Numbered from the stretch's first letter, positions 50,986 through 59,732 are shown. The stretch is DNA of 64,000 nt from UBA6663 sp044226485 (GCA_044226485.1 JBGAGY010000002.1:496001-560000), one strand, 5' to 3'. Notes: a model not told the origin generated them from the sequence alone. A program made the numbers and translations.

Positions 50986-51664
50986 TGTTCGCCCAGATCA
51001 AGTCGTACTCGACCTGCCAGCGCTCGGTGCGGATGTCGTGGAGCGGCAGGGCGGCGAGCTTGCGCGTCAGGGCAGCGCGGCTGAGATAACGACCGAGGAT
51101 GAGGCGCGCGTTCCAGCCGATGCGATGCGTGATCAGAAGTTGGCCGCCGGGGCGAAGGACGCGCAGGGCTTCGTTGAGCGCTGCGTCGAGATCGGGCACG
51201 AACTCGAGCGCCTCGAGGCAGACCACGGCATCGAAAACGTCGTCGTCGAACGGCAGGCGCGCGATGGGAGCGCGCAGCCAGCTCGTCCGGCTGCGTAACG
51301 GCTCAGGCATCGTGGCCTGCCCGACCTCGAGCATGCGCCTTGAGAGATCGACGTTGATGACGGTGCCGTCAAAGGCCAGCTCGCGCAGCAACGCCCGCGC
51401 CGTCCGCCCCGTGCCGGCGGCCAGGTCGAGCACCCGCGCCTGGTCGACGTGGATCAGCGCCGTCGCGAGCGGCAGACCCAGGATCGCCGACTCGGTGGCG
51501 AGATCGAATTGCTTGATGTCCGTGTCGTAGCGATGCGCGACCCAGTTGTACGTGGCGGCGACGGCCCGTGGTCCGAGGTGCGCGCCTTCGCACAGCACAA
51601 GTTCCCAATAGGCCACGCCGACGATCATCACGCCGACCGTGAGGACGAGCCACCCGATCGTCAT
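50969..51664 (-). CDS. Membrane-anchored SAM-dependent methyltransferase
   Basis: A protein of 231 residues with an N-terminal membrane helix (IGWLVLTVGVMIVGVAYWEL) and a class I methyltransferase domain: RVLDLAAGTGRTARALL, then INVDLSRRMLEV and VVCLEALEFVPDLDAALNEA with VLRPGGQLLITHR. The last residues (about NKERGA and stop) are encoded by the heptamer array, so the original C-terminus may have been different. It is followed by the SthA-like gene on the same strand. Confidence 0.83.
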   Translation of the reverse strand: MTIGWLVLTVGVMIVGVAYWELVLCEGAHLGPRAVAATYNWVAHRYDTDIKQFDLATESAILGLPLATALIHVDQARVLDLAAGTGRTARALLRELAFDGTVINVDLSRRMLEVGQATMPEPLRSRTSWLRAPIARLPFDDDVFDAVVCLEALEFVPDLDAALNEALRVLRPGGQLLITHRIGWNARLILGRYLSRAALTRKLAALPLHDIRTERWQVEYDLIWANKERGA

Positions 51665-51733
51665 GATTGGGCCGCTCGCGGGCTGCTCGACATCCCTCTA
51701 TTGTATTGTGCTTGTACGGCCGGACGATTTCGC

Positions 51734-51762
51734 TTGACCCGGGATCGCCTGTGTGTCACAAT
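51734..51762 (+). promoter_or_regulatory. Possible promoter of a candidate small RNA
   Basis: TTGACC (51734-51739) is followed after 17 bp by CACAAT (51757-51762). Five of six and four of six positions fit the consensus. A terminator lies about 100 bp downstream with no open reading frame of quality between. Confidence 0.4.
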
Positions 51763-51768
51763 TCCGCA

Positions 51769-51872
51769 ATACGGCTGGTTCTTCTGACCAGTCAATCGAA
51801 TACCCGCCGGCGCAGACACCGGCTAGGTGGAGACGGTCACAACAACCTTGTGGGCCGTCTCCATTTTTGTTT
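51769..51872 (+). ncRNA. Candidate structured small RNA
   Basis: Between a promoter-like pair and a strong terminator there are about 100 nt without a credible gene. The sequence can form CTGGT-TCTTCTG-ACCAG, then GCCGG-CGCAGACA-CCGGC, and then the terminator stem. This resembles a small RNA or a riboswitch-like leader; the next + strand gene (cation exchanger) begins 228 bp beyond. I could not match it to a known RNA family. Confidence 0.4.
51828..51872 (+). terminator. Strong rho-independent terminator with no gene before it
   Basis: The stem TGGAGACGG (51828-51836) pairs with CCGTCTCCA (51855-51863). An inner CACAA/TTGTG stem caps it, and TTTTTGTTTGT follows. The nearest + strand gene upstream is far away (ends at 46595), which is why a small RNA is proposed. 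Confidence 0.8.
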
Positions 51873-52099
51873 GTCTATGGAGGATATGGCCCAGGAGGTT
51901 CGACCCTTTCATTAGGGTGGCTGCAACGGCACCGTCTTCAGAGCTGACGGGATAGGTTGCCGAGCGTTGAGCGGGCGCTCAGGGAATGCTCGACGATGTT
52001 TTCGAGATGCGCGGAGACAAGGGCGAGGGGGACAGGACGTTCTTCTTCCGCTCCTCCGGCGGTTCGATACATACAGGTCGCGCGGAATGAGAGGATGCG
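51873..52099. other. Leader region before the cation exchanger gene
   Basis: No gene is seen. TGAGCG-GG-CGCTCA (51968-51981) is nested between CGAGC and GCTCG, giving a small two-part hairpin. AGAGGATGCG just before ATG 52100 may serve as ribosome-binding site. Confidence 0.35.
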
Positions 52100-53053
52100 A
52101 TGTGGATGTCAGGGATCTGGGTACTGGTGGGTGTACTGCTACTTATTTTGGGAGGCGAATGGCTCGTCCGAGGCGCAATGCGGCTCGGGCGGGCCGCGCG
52201 GGTGTCGCCACTTGTGGCAGGGCTGACGATCGTGGCGTTCGCCACCAGCGCGCCCGAGTTCGCCGTGAGCGTGCGGGCAGCGATGTCGGGCGATGTGTCA
52301 CTGGCGGTCGGCAACGTGACCGGCAGCAACATCGCCAATATCGGCCTGATTCTGGGCCTGTCGGCGCTGGCCGGGCCGCTGAACGTGCCGCCCCAACTAA
52401 CCCGTTTCGACGTGCGCGTGATGGTCGGGCTGTTCGTGGTCATGTGGGCCCTGGGCGGCGACGGCGTTTTCACCCTGTTTGAAGGCGTGGCACTTTTGCT
52501 GGCTCTGGTCATCTATTTGGGCGCGATGATCATGGCCGCCCGACGGGTCGAGTTGCGGGTCGATCCCGAGCCTGTCTTCGCGACGTTCACGCGCAGTCAG
52601 ATCGCGTTCTCGGCCATGCTGGCCGGCGCCGGGCTTGGCCTGCTCATCCTTGGCGCGGATCGGCTGGTGGAGGGTGCTTCCGACCTGGCTCGTCGCCTGG
52701 GCGTCAGCGATCGTCTCATCGGCTTGACCGTGGTCGCGATCGGTACCTCACTGCCCGAACTGGCCGCATCGGTCGTGGCGACCCTGCGCGGTGAGCGTGA
52801 GATCGCCGTCGGAAATGTGATCGGCAGCAACGTCTTCAATATCCTGGGCGTGCTCGGTGCAACGGCGGTCGCGGCGCCAACCGGCCTGACGACGGTGGCG
52901 CAGACCCTGAGCCTAGACTTCCCCGTCATGATCACCGCCGGCCTGGCCTGCCTCTGGGTCTGCCGATCGCCGCGCACTGTGCGCCGCCACGAAGGCGCTG
53001 TGCTCGTCGGCGGCTATGTGTTGTACATGCTGACATTGACGTTTGGAAGGTGA
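52100..53053 (+). CDS. Calcium/sodium antiporter (CaCA family, YrbG-like)
   Basis: An inner-membrane exchanger of 317 residues with about ten helices and the two inverted alpha-repeats of the family: AFATSAPEFAVSV with GNVTGSNIANIGLILG, and AIGTSLPELAASV with GNVIGSNVFNILGVLG. The Glu of each APE/LPE motif is the ion ligand. The window offers no partner gene. A long hairpin follows its stop. Confidence 0.93.
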   Translation: MWMSGIWVLVGVLLLILGGEWLVRGAMRLGRAARVSPLVAGLTIVAFATSAPEFAVSVRAAMSGDVSLAVGNVTGSNIANIGLILGLSALAGPLNVPPQLTRFDVRVMVGLFVVMWALGGDGVFTLFEGVALLLALVIYLGAMIMAARRVELRVDPEPVFATFTRSQIAFSAMLAGAGLGLLILGADRLVEGASDLARRLGVSDRLIGLTVVAIGTSLPELAASVVATLRGEREIAVGNVIGSNVFNILGVLGATAVAAPTGLTTVAQTLSLDFPVMITAGLACLWVCRSPRTVRRHEGAVLVGGYVLYMLTLTFGR

Positions 53054-53098
53054 GCGAGCGGAGGGAGGTGGGAGCAATCCCACTTCCCTCCGCTCGCT
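53053..53098. terminator. 21-bp hairpin between convergent genes
   Basis: Arms 53053-53073 and 53078-53098 pair fully with one G-T wobble and a 4-nt loop (GCAA). It starts at the last base of the exchanger gene and ends 8 bp before the stop of the minus-strand exporter gene. It again abuts a stop codon and lacks a T-run. Confidence 0.8.
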
Positions 53099-53105
53099 TC
53101 CTCCG

Positions 53106-54938
53106 TCAGGCTTCAACGAACTGCATTCGATACAGCCTGGCGTACAGGCCGTCGCGGGTGAGCAGGTCGGCGTGGGTGCCGAGTTCGACGAGGTGGCCGG
53201 AGTCGAGGACCGCGATGCGGTCGGCGCGTTGTACTGTCGAGAGGCGGTGGGCGATGATCACGGTCGTGCGGTTGCGCATCAGGTTGTCGAGCGCTTCGGC
53301 GACGAGCCGTTCGGACTCCGAGTCGAGGCTCGACGTGGCTTCATCGAGGAGCAGGATGCGCGGATCCTTCAAGATGGCGCGCGCGATGGCCACGCGCTGG
53401 CGCTGCCCGCCGGAGAGTTTCACGCCGCGCTCGCCGACGCGCGTGTCGTAGCCGTCGGGCAGTTGCTCGATGAACTGGGCGGCGTTTGCCGTGCGGGCGG
53501 CGGCCTCGATCTCGGCATCGGTGGCATCCAGCCGACCGTAGCGCAGGTTCTCGCGAATGGTGCCCGAGAACAGCTGGGTCTCCTGCGGCACGATGCCGAT
53601 CGCGCCGCGCAACGAGTTCAGCGTCAGGTCGCGCAGATCGTGCCCGTCGACCCGCACAGCCCCGTGTGTCGGGTCGTAGAAGCGCGGGATCAGGTTGAAC
53701 AGCGTGGTCTTGCCGGCGCCGCTGGGGCCGACGAGCGCCAGCACTTCGCCGGGCTGGATGTCGAGCGCGATGTCGTGCAGCACCCGCGGCGTGTCAGCCG
53801 ATGCCGGGGCGAGTTCGATGTCGGGCGAGGGCGCGTCGTTGTAGCTGAACGAGACCGAGTCGAAGGTGATGCGGCCCTCGATGTGATCGAGCGCGATGGC
53901 GTCTGGAGCATCGGCGATGTCGGGGTGCTCGTCGAGCAACTCGAAGACGCGCCGGCTGGCGCCGAGCGCCTCCTGGATCTGCGCGTACAGCCCGGCGAAG
54001 GTGCCGAGCGCGGCGCCGATGTTGGCGCCGTAGACCAGGAAGGCGACCAGCGAACCCGCCGAGAGCCGGCCGGCCAGCACCTCCTGCCCTCCGAACCAGA
54101 GGATGGCCGCGATCGCGCCAAAGCCGAGGAAGGCCATCGTCGACCCGAAGGCCGAGCGCCAGGCCGTCACCCGCATGGCCGCCATGAGCGCAGACTGGAT
54201 GACGGTGTTGTAGCGCTGGGTTTCGAACGGCTCGCGCGTGAACGCCTTGACCACGCGGACGTTAGCCAGCGCTTCCTCGGCGGCCGCGTTGCCCTCGGCG
54301 ATCTGGTCCTGCACCTCGGTCGACAGGCCGCGCAGCCGCCGGCCGAAGACCACGGCGCCGATGCTGATGACCGGCGCGAGCGCCAGGATGAACAGCGACA
54401 GGCGCCAGTTGAGGGTCAGCATCAGCGCGAGCGAGCCGATGAACAGCACGGTCTGGCCGAGGACCTCGACGATGTTGTTGGTCAACGCGGCCCGCACCAC
54501 GCTGACGTCAGACGCCAGGCGCGAGATCAGTTCGCCGACGCGGCGTTCGTTGAAGAAGCGCAGGCCGAGCATGTGAAGGCGAGCATAGGTCTGGCGGCGC
54601 AGGTCGGCCACCACGCGCTCGCCGACCCAGGCCAGCGCGTAGCCCTGGACGAAGCGGAAGACCGCGTTGAGCAGAAAGGCGCCGACGAGCACCAGCGTAA
54701 TGCGATTGAGTTCACTGCCGTCCATCTTGGCGAAGACGGCATCGACAAGGTTCTGCATCACCCAGGGGAACAGCAGGCCGATGCCCGAGGTGAGCAGCAA
54801 CGCCACCGCCGCCAGGGTCATGACCGGCCAGTAGGGGCGCACATAACCGAACAGCCGCGCGACCTGTTGACGTGAGGCGCGCTCGCGAGGAGCGTCGGGG
54901 TCGGGTCGCCGGCCCCGGGAACGATTGAATCCGAACAT
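53106..54938 (-). CDS. MsbA-like ABC exporter (permease-ATPase fusion)
   Basis: A half-transporter of 610 residues, active as a dimer for lipids, glycolipids or drugs. The six-helix membrane domain (about 30-330) has coupling-helix sequence FFNERRVGELISRLASDV. The ATPase domain has Walker A GPSGAGKTT, Q-loop IVPQETQLFSGT, signature LSGGQRQRVAIARAIL, Walker B ILLLDEATSSLD and H-loop IIAHRLSTV. A linker of about 20 residues (DAPSPDIELAPASADTPR) interrupts the early part of the ATPase domain. Confidence 0.94.
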   Translation of the reverse strand: MFGFNRSRGRRPDPDAPRERASRQQVARLFGYVRPYWPVMTLAAVALLLTSGIGLLFPWVMQNLVDAVFAKMDGSELNRITLVLVGAFLLNAVFRFVQGYALAWVGERVVADLRRQTYARLHMLGLRFFNERRVGELISRLASDVSVVRAALTNNIVEVLGQTVLFIGSLALMLTLNWRLSLFILALAPVISIGAVVFGRRLRGLSTEVQDQIAEGNAAAEEALANVRVVKAFTREPFETQRYNTVIQSALMAAMRVTAWRSAFGSTMAFLGFGAIAAILWFGGQEVLAGRLSAGSLVAFLVYGANIGAALGTFAGLYAQIQEALGASRRVFELLDEHPDIADAPDAIALDHIEGRITFDSVSFSYNDAPSPDIELAPASADTPRVLHDIALDIQPGEVLALVGPSGAGKTTLFNLIPRFYDPTHGAVRVDGHDLRDLTLNSLRGAIGIVPQETQLFSGTIRENLRYGRLDATDAEIEAAARTANAAQFIEQLPDGYDTRVGERGVKLSGGQRQRVAIARAILKDPRILLLDEATSSLDSESERLVAEALDNLMRNRTTVIIAHRLSTVQRADRIAVLDSGHLVELGTHADLLTRDGLYARLYRMQFVEA

Positions 54939-54988
54939 GTCGCGAATTCTACATGCCGAGTGTGAACGAATGATGTGCGCGGGAAAGG

Positions 54989-55062
54989 ACGCGGATCACG
55001 CGGATGAGGCGGACACTGAGCGTTAGTTTCGCGTTTTCCGCCAGGATCCGCGTGATCCGCGT
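54989..55062. repeat. 17-bp inverted repeat made of direct sub-repeats
   Basis: ACGCGGATCACGCGGAT (54989-55005) and its exact reverse complement (55046-55062) flank a 40-nt loop with a further partial match. Each arm contains CGCGGAT twice. It lies upstream of the exporter gene and 18 bp past the stop of the GT-C gene, so it resembles the other gene-end hairpins. Confidence 0.75.
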
Positions 55063-55080
55063 ACTGATCTGATCGTGTCC

Positions 55081-57504
55081 TCAAGGCGAAGAGGGCGCGC
55101 CGCAACCCTCCACGATGACCTCGCCCAGCCGCAGGCCGCCGTCAGAGGTGCGGCTGGGACCGTCGTCGATGGGGAACCGGGCGCCGGCCGGATCGTAGAG
55201 ACCGACCACGAGGTCGTACGCCCCGTCCGCCGGCTGCCTATCGGCTGGGAGAGTGCGCGGATCGGCGATGACTTCGCCGGCCGACCAGAGCCCTGTGGGG
55301 TACAGGCCGTCAACGGGCTGGCCGTCGGCCTGAGCGACGATGCCGTCCTGTGAATCGCGCACGTGCATGAACACCGTCTGGTCGGGCACGATCGGGCCGC
55401 CGGCCTGCCAGATCAGCGGAACGGTGAGCGCATCGCCCCGGCACCAGCGCAGCGGCTCGGCCCAGACCTGCGCCAACGTGCCGCCGCTCAGTGGCGCCCA
55501 GTCATTCTTGGGTGTCGATGGGGGAAGCGACGCCTTGACGCGGCCGACGGTCGCCGTGACGTCCGATCCCTCCCAGCGCGCGACAAGGGCATAGCCGCCG
55601 GGCCCGAGATCCGACGCCGCGATGAGCGGCACCGTCACCCAGGCGGTTTCGCCGGGGCGCCACAAATGGGTATAGACGGCGCGGCTGGCAACCGGAGACG
55701 CGAAGGCTCCGTCGAGGCGCACGGCCTGGAGGCTCAGCGACTTCATCCCGACGTCGTTGCCGGCCTGCAAGCGGATCCTCACCAGGATGAGTTGACCCGC
55801 GCGCAAGACGGCGTCGCTCACGCTGCTTTCTGCGACCTGCCAGCCGTCGCCAAGCGACGCGCTTTGCACGGCCAGCGGCGTTGTCGCGACGAGCGCTGGC
55901 GCGTTGCGCTGCCAGACCGTCATCGGCGAGCCCCAGAAGGCTTCGTCGTCGAACGTGGCGATCGGGTGATAGAGCTGAGCGAACCACGCCTCGTCAGTGG
56001 GGTCGACGTTGTAAAACGCGTTGACGTCCGTCAGCGCCAGGTAGTCGGGCTGCTCGCGGAAGAGAGTCTCGAGAAAGTCGCCGTGGCGGATGTCGCCAAG
56101 GTGGTCCGGCTGAACGAGGCCCAGGAAGTCGACGGTTCGCCGATCGGCCCAGTAGCTCATCGCGCCGAGTTCGGTCACGCCCAGGGTAGCCGTCGGTGGT
56201 GTGTGCTCGCGCAGCCAGTTGCCGACCTGAGTGTAGACGCGCACCTTGGCCTCGGGCAGAACCTTCGACTCAACGGCTGCGGGCGGCGGTGGCGGCGGGT
56301 TGAAGGCCCGGCCCATGGCATCCGGCCAAAGCAGCAACGCCATGGCCACATCGCCCTGCAGGCTGGCGAAGACGAAGCCGGCGGCCGCGATGCCCGGCAC
56401 CACTCGGGCGAGGAGTGCGCGCGCCGCGCGCGGCTGTTCGGCGGGCAGCCACTCGCCCGCGATGCCGATCGCCGCGAGCGCCACTAACCCAGGGACGAGC
56501 GGGGCGTAGTACCAGACATAGGGCGCGACACCCAGGACCGTGTAGCCCAGGGCGTGCAGACCCGACCACAGGACGGGCAGCGCCAGGCCTTGTTCCAACG
56601 ACCGAGGCCGCAGAGCCAGCGCGATCGCGCCCGCCGCCAGGGCGATGAGGGTTGCCCACCAGGACGGCGTCAGGTTCGAATAAGCCCGCCCCAGCAGCAG
56701 CGCCCCCTCAAGATAGTGCGTGCCCGGGTAGAAACCCGTCAGGCCGGAGAGCGCCTGGGCGGATTTGGTGGTGAGCGTGGTCGGAAGGGGCGAGCCGAAC
56801 AGCGCTGTCAGGCCGATCGCGATGGGCGCATAGACCAGCAACGCCGGAACGGCGAAGTCGAGCGCTTGTCGCCACAGGCCCGAGGTCTTTGCTTTCGCTC
56901 CGGCGATCACAGGTCGCGCCACGATCAGGCCGCCGATCAGACCCGCCACGAGGAAGCCGTCGCCGCGCAGGCCCATCGTCAGGCCGGCCAACACTCCGCT
57001 GAAGCGGAGCTTTCCGGCATCGGCGGCCCACAGCGCGCAGAGCGCCAGCGCCAGCACCGCCGCGGTTTCGAAACCCACCGTCAGCCAGAGCAGCGGAAAG
57101 ATCGCGTAGAAGAGCCCGGCCAGCCCGCCGGCCAATGCCTGGCCGCGGCGTCGGCCGAGCGCTTCGAGGGCGCAGGCGCCGACGACGATGGAGACCACGC
57201 TCGTGATGAGGCTGACGACCGGCGTCGGCAGGCCGAGCGCACGCCAGCCGGCGAGATACAGGGCGTACAACGGCGCCGTGGTGATCAGCGCAGGGTCGGC
57301 GTCGCCGGGGTTGAAGACGAAACCGCGCCCTTGGGCCAGGTTGTCGGCGAAGCGATAGGTGATGAAGGGGTCGTCGGTGCGCAGATCGCGCAACGCCCAT
57401 CCGAGCACGATCGCCACGACGGTGTAGATCAGCCACCAGCGAGAGAAGACTGACGCGTTTCGTCGCACAACGCCGCCGCCTTGCGAACCTGTCATGGCGG
57501 GCAT
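55081..57504 (-). CDS. GT-C-type membrane glycosyltransferase-like protein with C-terminal beta domains
   Basis: A protein of 807 residues. The first 430 or so residues hold about ten membrane helices, with DDPFITYRFADNLAQGRGFVFN in the first extracytoplasmic loop, the form of dolichyl/polyprenyl-sugar-dependent (GT-C) enzymes. The remaining part is extracytoplasmic: WLREHTPPTATLGVTELGA with YWADRRTVDFLGLVQPDHLG (a conserved block of this group), then beta-rich modules ending VFMHVRDSQDGIVAQADGQP and VVGLYDPAGARF. Expected role is sugar transfer to surface proteins or lipids. The decayed gene at 24555 shares its last module. Confidence 0.82.
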   Translation of the reverse strand: MPAMTGSQGGGVVRRNASVFSRWWLIYTVVAIVLGWALRDLRTDDPFITYRFADNLAQGRGFVFNPGDADPALITTAPLYALYLAGWRALGLPTPVVSLITSVVSIVVGACALEALGRRRGQALAGGLAGLFYAIFPLLWLTVGFETAAVLALALCALWAADAGKLRFSGVLAGLTMGLRGDGFLVAGLIGGLIVARPVIAGAKAKTSGLWRQALDFAVPALLVYAPIAIGLTALFGSPLPTTLTTKSAQALSGLTGFYPGTHYLEGALLLGRAYSNLTPSWWATLIALAAGAIALALRPRSLEQGLALPVLWSGLHALGYTVLGVAPYVWYYAPLVPGLVALAAIGIAGEWLPAEQPRAARALLARVVPGIAAAGFVFASLQGDVAMALLLWPDAMGRAFNPPPPPPAAVESKVLPEAKVRVYTQVGNWLREHTPPTATLGVTELGAMSYWADRRTVDFLGLVQPDHLGDIRHGDFLETLFREQPDYLALTDVNAFYNVDPTDEAWFAQLYHPIATFDDEAFWGSPMTVWQRNAPALVATTPLAVQSASLGDGWQVAESSVSDAVLRAGQLILVRIRLQAGNDVGMKSLSLQAVRLDGAFASPVASRAVYTHLWRPGETAWVTVPLIAASDLGPGGYALVARWEGSDVTATVGRVKASLPPSTPKNDWAPLSGGTLAQVWAEPLRWCRGDALTVPLIWQAGGPIVPDQTVFMHVRDSQDGIVAQADGQPVDGLYPTGLWSAGEVIADPRTLPADRQPADGAYDLVVGLYDPAGARFPIDDGPSRTSDGGLRLGEVIVEGCGAPSSP

Positions 57505-57558
57505 TGTACAGCCCGACCGAGACCGGCTCGCGGGAACCCCAGGCCCGGCAGACCTTGT

Positions 57559-58050
57559 TCAATCCGGTTGAATGGCCAGCCGGATCTCCAGAACTGTCTG
57601 GTCGTACTCCGCCTTCTCGATCGCTCGGGCGCTGGGGCCGATCTTGAAGAGGACGGCAGCGCTATGAAGGCTCGACCAGGCAAGCTCGCCCGTGGAGCGC
57701 AGCACCCGATAGGCGTGGCCGGTCTTCCCGCGGCGGGTCAGGAACAGGATCGGCTCGCCCTCGCAGTCGAAGTATGCTCGCGCGATGGCTTGGGGGTCGG
57801 CGGCCAGGCGGGCGTGTTCGGCGCGCAATCGGTCGACGGCGTCTTCGAACGTTTCGGCCGAGGCGACCTCAAAATCGGCGCTGTGGCCCACGGCAAGGTC
57901 GTTCTCGAAATCGGGCGCTCGAAGAAAGGCGCCGGCCTCGACGGTATCGAAGACGTAAACCCGGAAGGTTCCGTCGACGGACCAGACCACCTTCAGGGGC
58001 GTGTCGCCCACGATGTGCAGAGTCGTTGATCGGATGTCAGCCTGGCTCAT
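57559..58050 (-). CDS. Hypothetical soluble protein coupled to the TolB-like gene
   Basis: A protein of 163 residues without membrane helices or a recognised family. It contains beta-rich DTPLKVVWSVDGTFRVYVFD, an acidic helical centre (FEDAVDRLRAEHARLAADPQ) and EGEPILFLTRRGKTGHAYRV. Its ATG overlaps the stop of the upstream propeller gene (58047-58050), so both products are made together and may interact. The reading to 58173 lies inside that gene. Confidence 0.72.
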   Translation of the reverse strand: MSQADIRSTTLHIVGDTPLKVVWSVDGTFRVYVFDTVEAGAFLRAPDFENDLAVGHSADFEVASAETFEDAVDRLRAEHARLAADPQAIARAYFDCEGEPILFLTRRGKTGHAYRVLRSTGELAWSSLHSAAVLFKIGPSARAIEKAEYDQTVLEIRLAIQPD

Positions 58051-59732
58051 GGCCAACTCATCGCGTAAGCCCAATCGTGAACGGCGAGGGGACGGATCTC
58101 CATCCACGTTGTGGTGTCGACCAGATACCACAACGTGGGCAACTCCGTCGAAAGGCCCTGCATGACCAGCCATTTTCCGTCGGGGCTGAACAACTCAGGC
58201 ACTCCCGATAGACGCGCTGTGAGCTGCCCGTCCTCCACGCGAACTACCCGGAGGCCGATCGCCGAACCACTGTCCTCGGCCGTGAGGACGTAGCGCATAT
58301 CCGGTGACCACAGCACCTGTCTGGATGTGGGCACATAGCCCTGGTATTCGAGCGGCCGCCGATCGATGACCCGGCCCGTGGCGTTCTCGAGATCGACGAT
58401 GATGATGGCGCCATCGAGTTGGCGATCGTCGTGCTCGAAAAAACAACGCGTGGCCAGCCACTTTCCGTCCGGTGAGAGGCCCGGCCCCTGCAGATAGGTG
58501 CAGAGCTGCTCCAGCCCCAGATTCTCCTGCTGCCGGTACTCCTGTCTGGAACCATCGGAGTACCGGTAGCGCACCCAGTGCTCGTCCTCGATGTAGAAGA
58601 GCGTGTCGCCGTCGGATCCAAGTGCATAGTTGCGCACGCCCAGATCGCCGACGAGACCGAGGGCTCGTCGATCGGTGCCATCCAGGTTGATGCTGCCCAA
58701 TTGCCGCGCAATGGGGGAGGTCGGATTGTCGGGCGTCGAGGCACCCCAGTAGATGTAGACAAGCGTATCCGGCCTGGCAGGCCACCAGGCCAGATCCTCT
58801 TCCAGTTGGTCAATAGTGTTGGTGAGGTTGCGTTCTGCGCCGGTGGCCACATCGATGATGACCAGATCTCCGCCCGAGGACGAAACGCCATGGGCCCGTG
58901 CCAGATCCAGTTCTCCAGTGCCGGATCGGATAGGCCCGAGGGCCACAGGCCGGCCATCGAGGTCGATCCGCCAGAGATACCCATCAGCCACGTACGTCAA
59001 CCCGGCCGCGACCGGGTCACCGGGCCTATCGGGTGCCTGGGGCCCCATCGTGGCGCTTGGCGCCATCGACGCCGTCATGGTGGGGGTGGGAGTGTGCGTT
59101 GGAGTCTGCGCCGTCTGAGCATCCATCGCGGGCGATCCGACGGGTGTCGCCGTGACGATCACTACATTGGCCATGAGATCCGTGGCGAACGGCGCCGGAT
59201 AACTGAACACCTCAGGCGTCATCGTCGCGGTGACGGTGGGAGTGGCCGTGCCCGCATCCGACGAGTTGAGCGTGATCTGTGCGCCACGAGTGGCATAGAA
59301 CTCGGCAAGCTGGGCACTTTCGGTCTGACGCTCTTCAGCATTCAGACTCGAACATCGGGTCGCGTGAGCATTGGCCGTTGGCGCATAGATCGCATAAGCA
59401 GTGGCGTTGGCGTCGAAATCGAAATCGGTGTACCCATCTTCGCCAGGATAGCCCTCGACGTACATGGTCGCAACGGCGGCGACCTGGGTCGGCTCCATCG
59501 CCTGCGTCCCAGTATCGGGGATGTATGGATAAGGGACATCCGGTGACCAGTAGTAGCCGCACGGTTGGTCAGTGCCCTCGTGGGTGCCAACCGCTGGCGC
59601 ATTCGTCACGACCCAGGCGATGGTCCCAATGAGGGCGATGAGGGCCAGAGTTGCTGCCCCGACCGCAATGCCTTGCCAGAGTCGGCTCATTCGGCGTGGT
59701 TGTTCGGGCGGCGTCGAAACGATATCGGGCAT
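58047..59732 (-). CDS. Membrane-anchored TolB-like propeller protein
   Basis: A protein of 561 residues: cytosolic N-terminus of about 20 residues, one helix (GIAVGAATLALIALIGTIAW), an extracytoplasmic region with Cys residues, a Thr/Pro linker (about 195-230, THTPTPTMT), and a TolB/WD40-like propeller with repeats such as GLSPDGKWLATRC, LWSPDMRYVLTAEDS and LFSPDGKWLVMQG. AGGTGAG precedes ATG 59732. Function is unknown; the form suggests a surface sensor or scaffold. The following gene overlaps by ATGA. Confidence 0.78.
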   Translation of the reverse strand: MPDIVSTPPEQPRRMSRLWQGIAVGAATLALIALIGTIAWVVTNAPAVGTHEGTDQPCGYYWSPDVPYPYIPDTGTQAMEPTQVAAVATMYVEGYPGEDGYTDFDFDANATAYAIYAPTANAHATRCSSLNAEERQTESAQLAEFYATRGAQITLNSSDAGTATPTVTATMTPEVFSYPAPFATDLMANVVIVTATPVGSPAMDAQTAQTPTHTPTPTMTASMAPSATMGPQAPDRPGDPVAAGLTYVADGYLWRIDLDGRPVALGPIRSGTGELDLARAHGVSSSGGDLVIIDVATGAERNLTNTIDQLEEDLAWWPARPDTLVYIYWGASTPDNPTSPIARQLGSINLDGTDRRALGLVGDLGVRNYALGSDGDTLFYIEDEHWVRYRYSDGSRQEYRQQENLGLEQLCTYLQGPGLSPDGKWLATRCFFEHDDRQLDGAIIIVDLENATGRVIDRRPLEYQGYVPTSRQVLWSPDMRYVLTAEDSGSAIGLRVVRVEDGQLTARLSGVPELFSPDGKWLVMQGLSTELPTLWYLVDTTTWMEIRPLAVHDWAYAMSWP

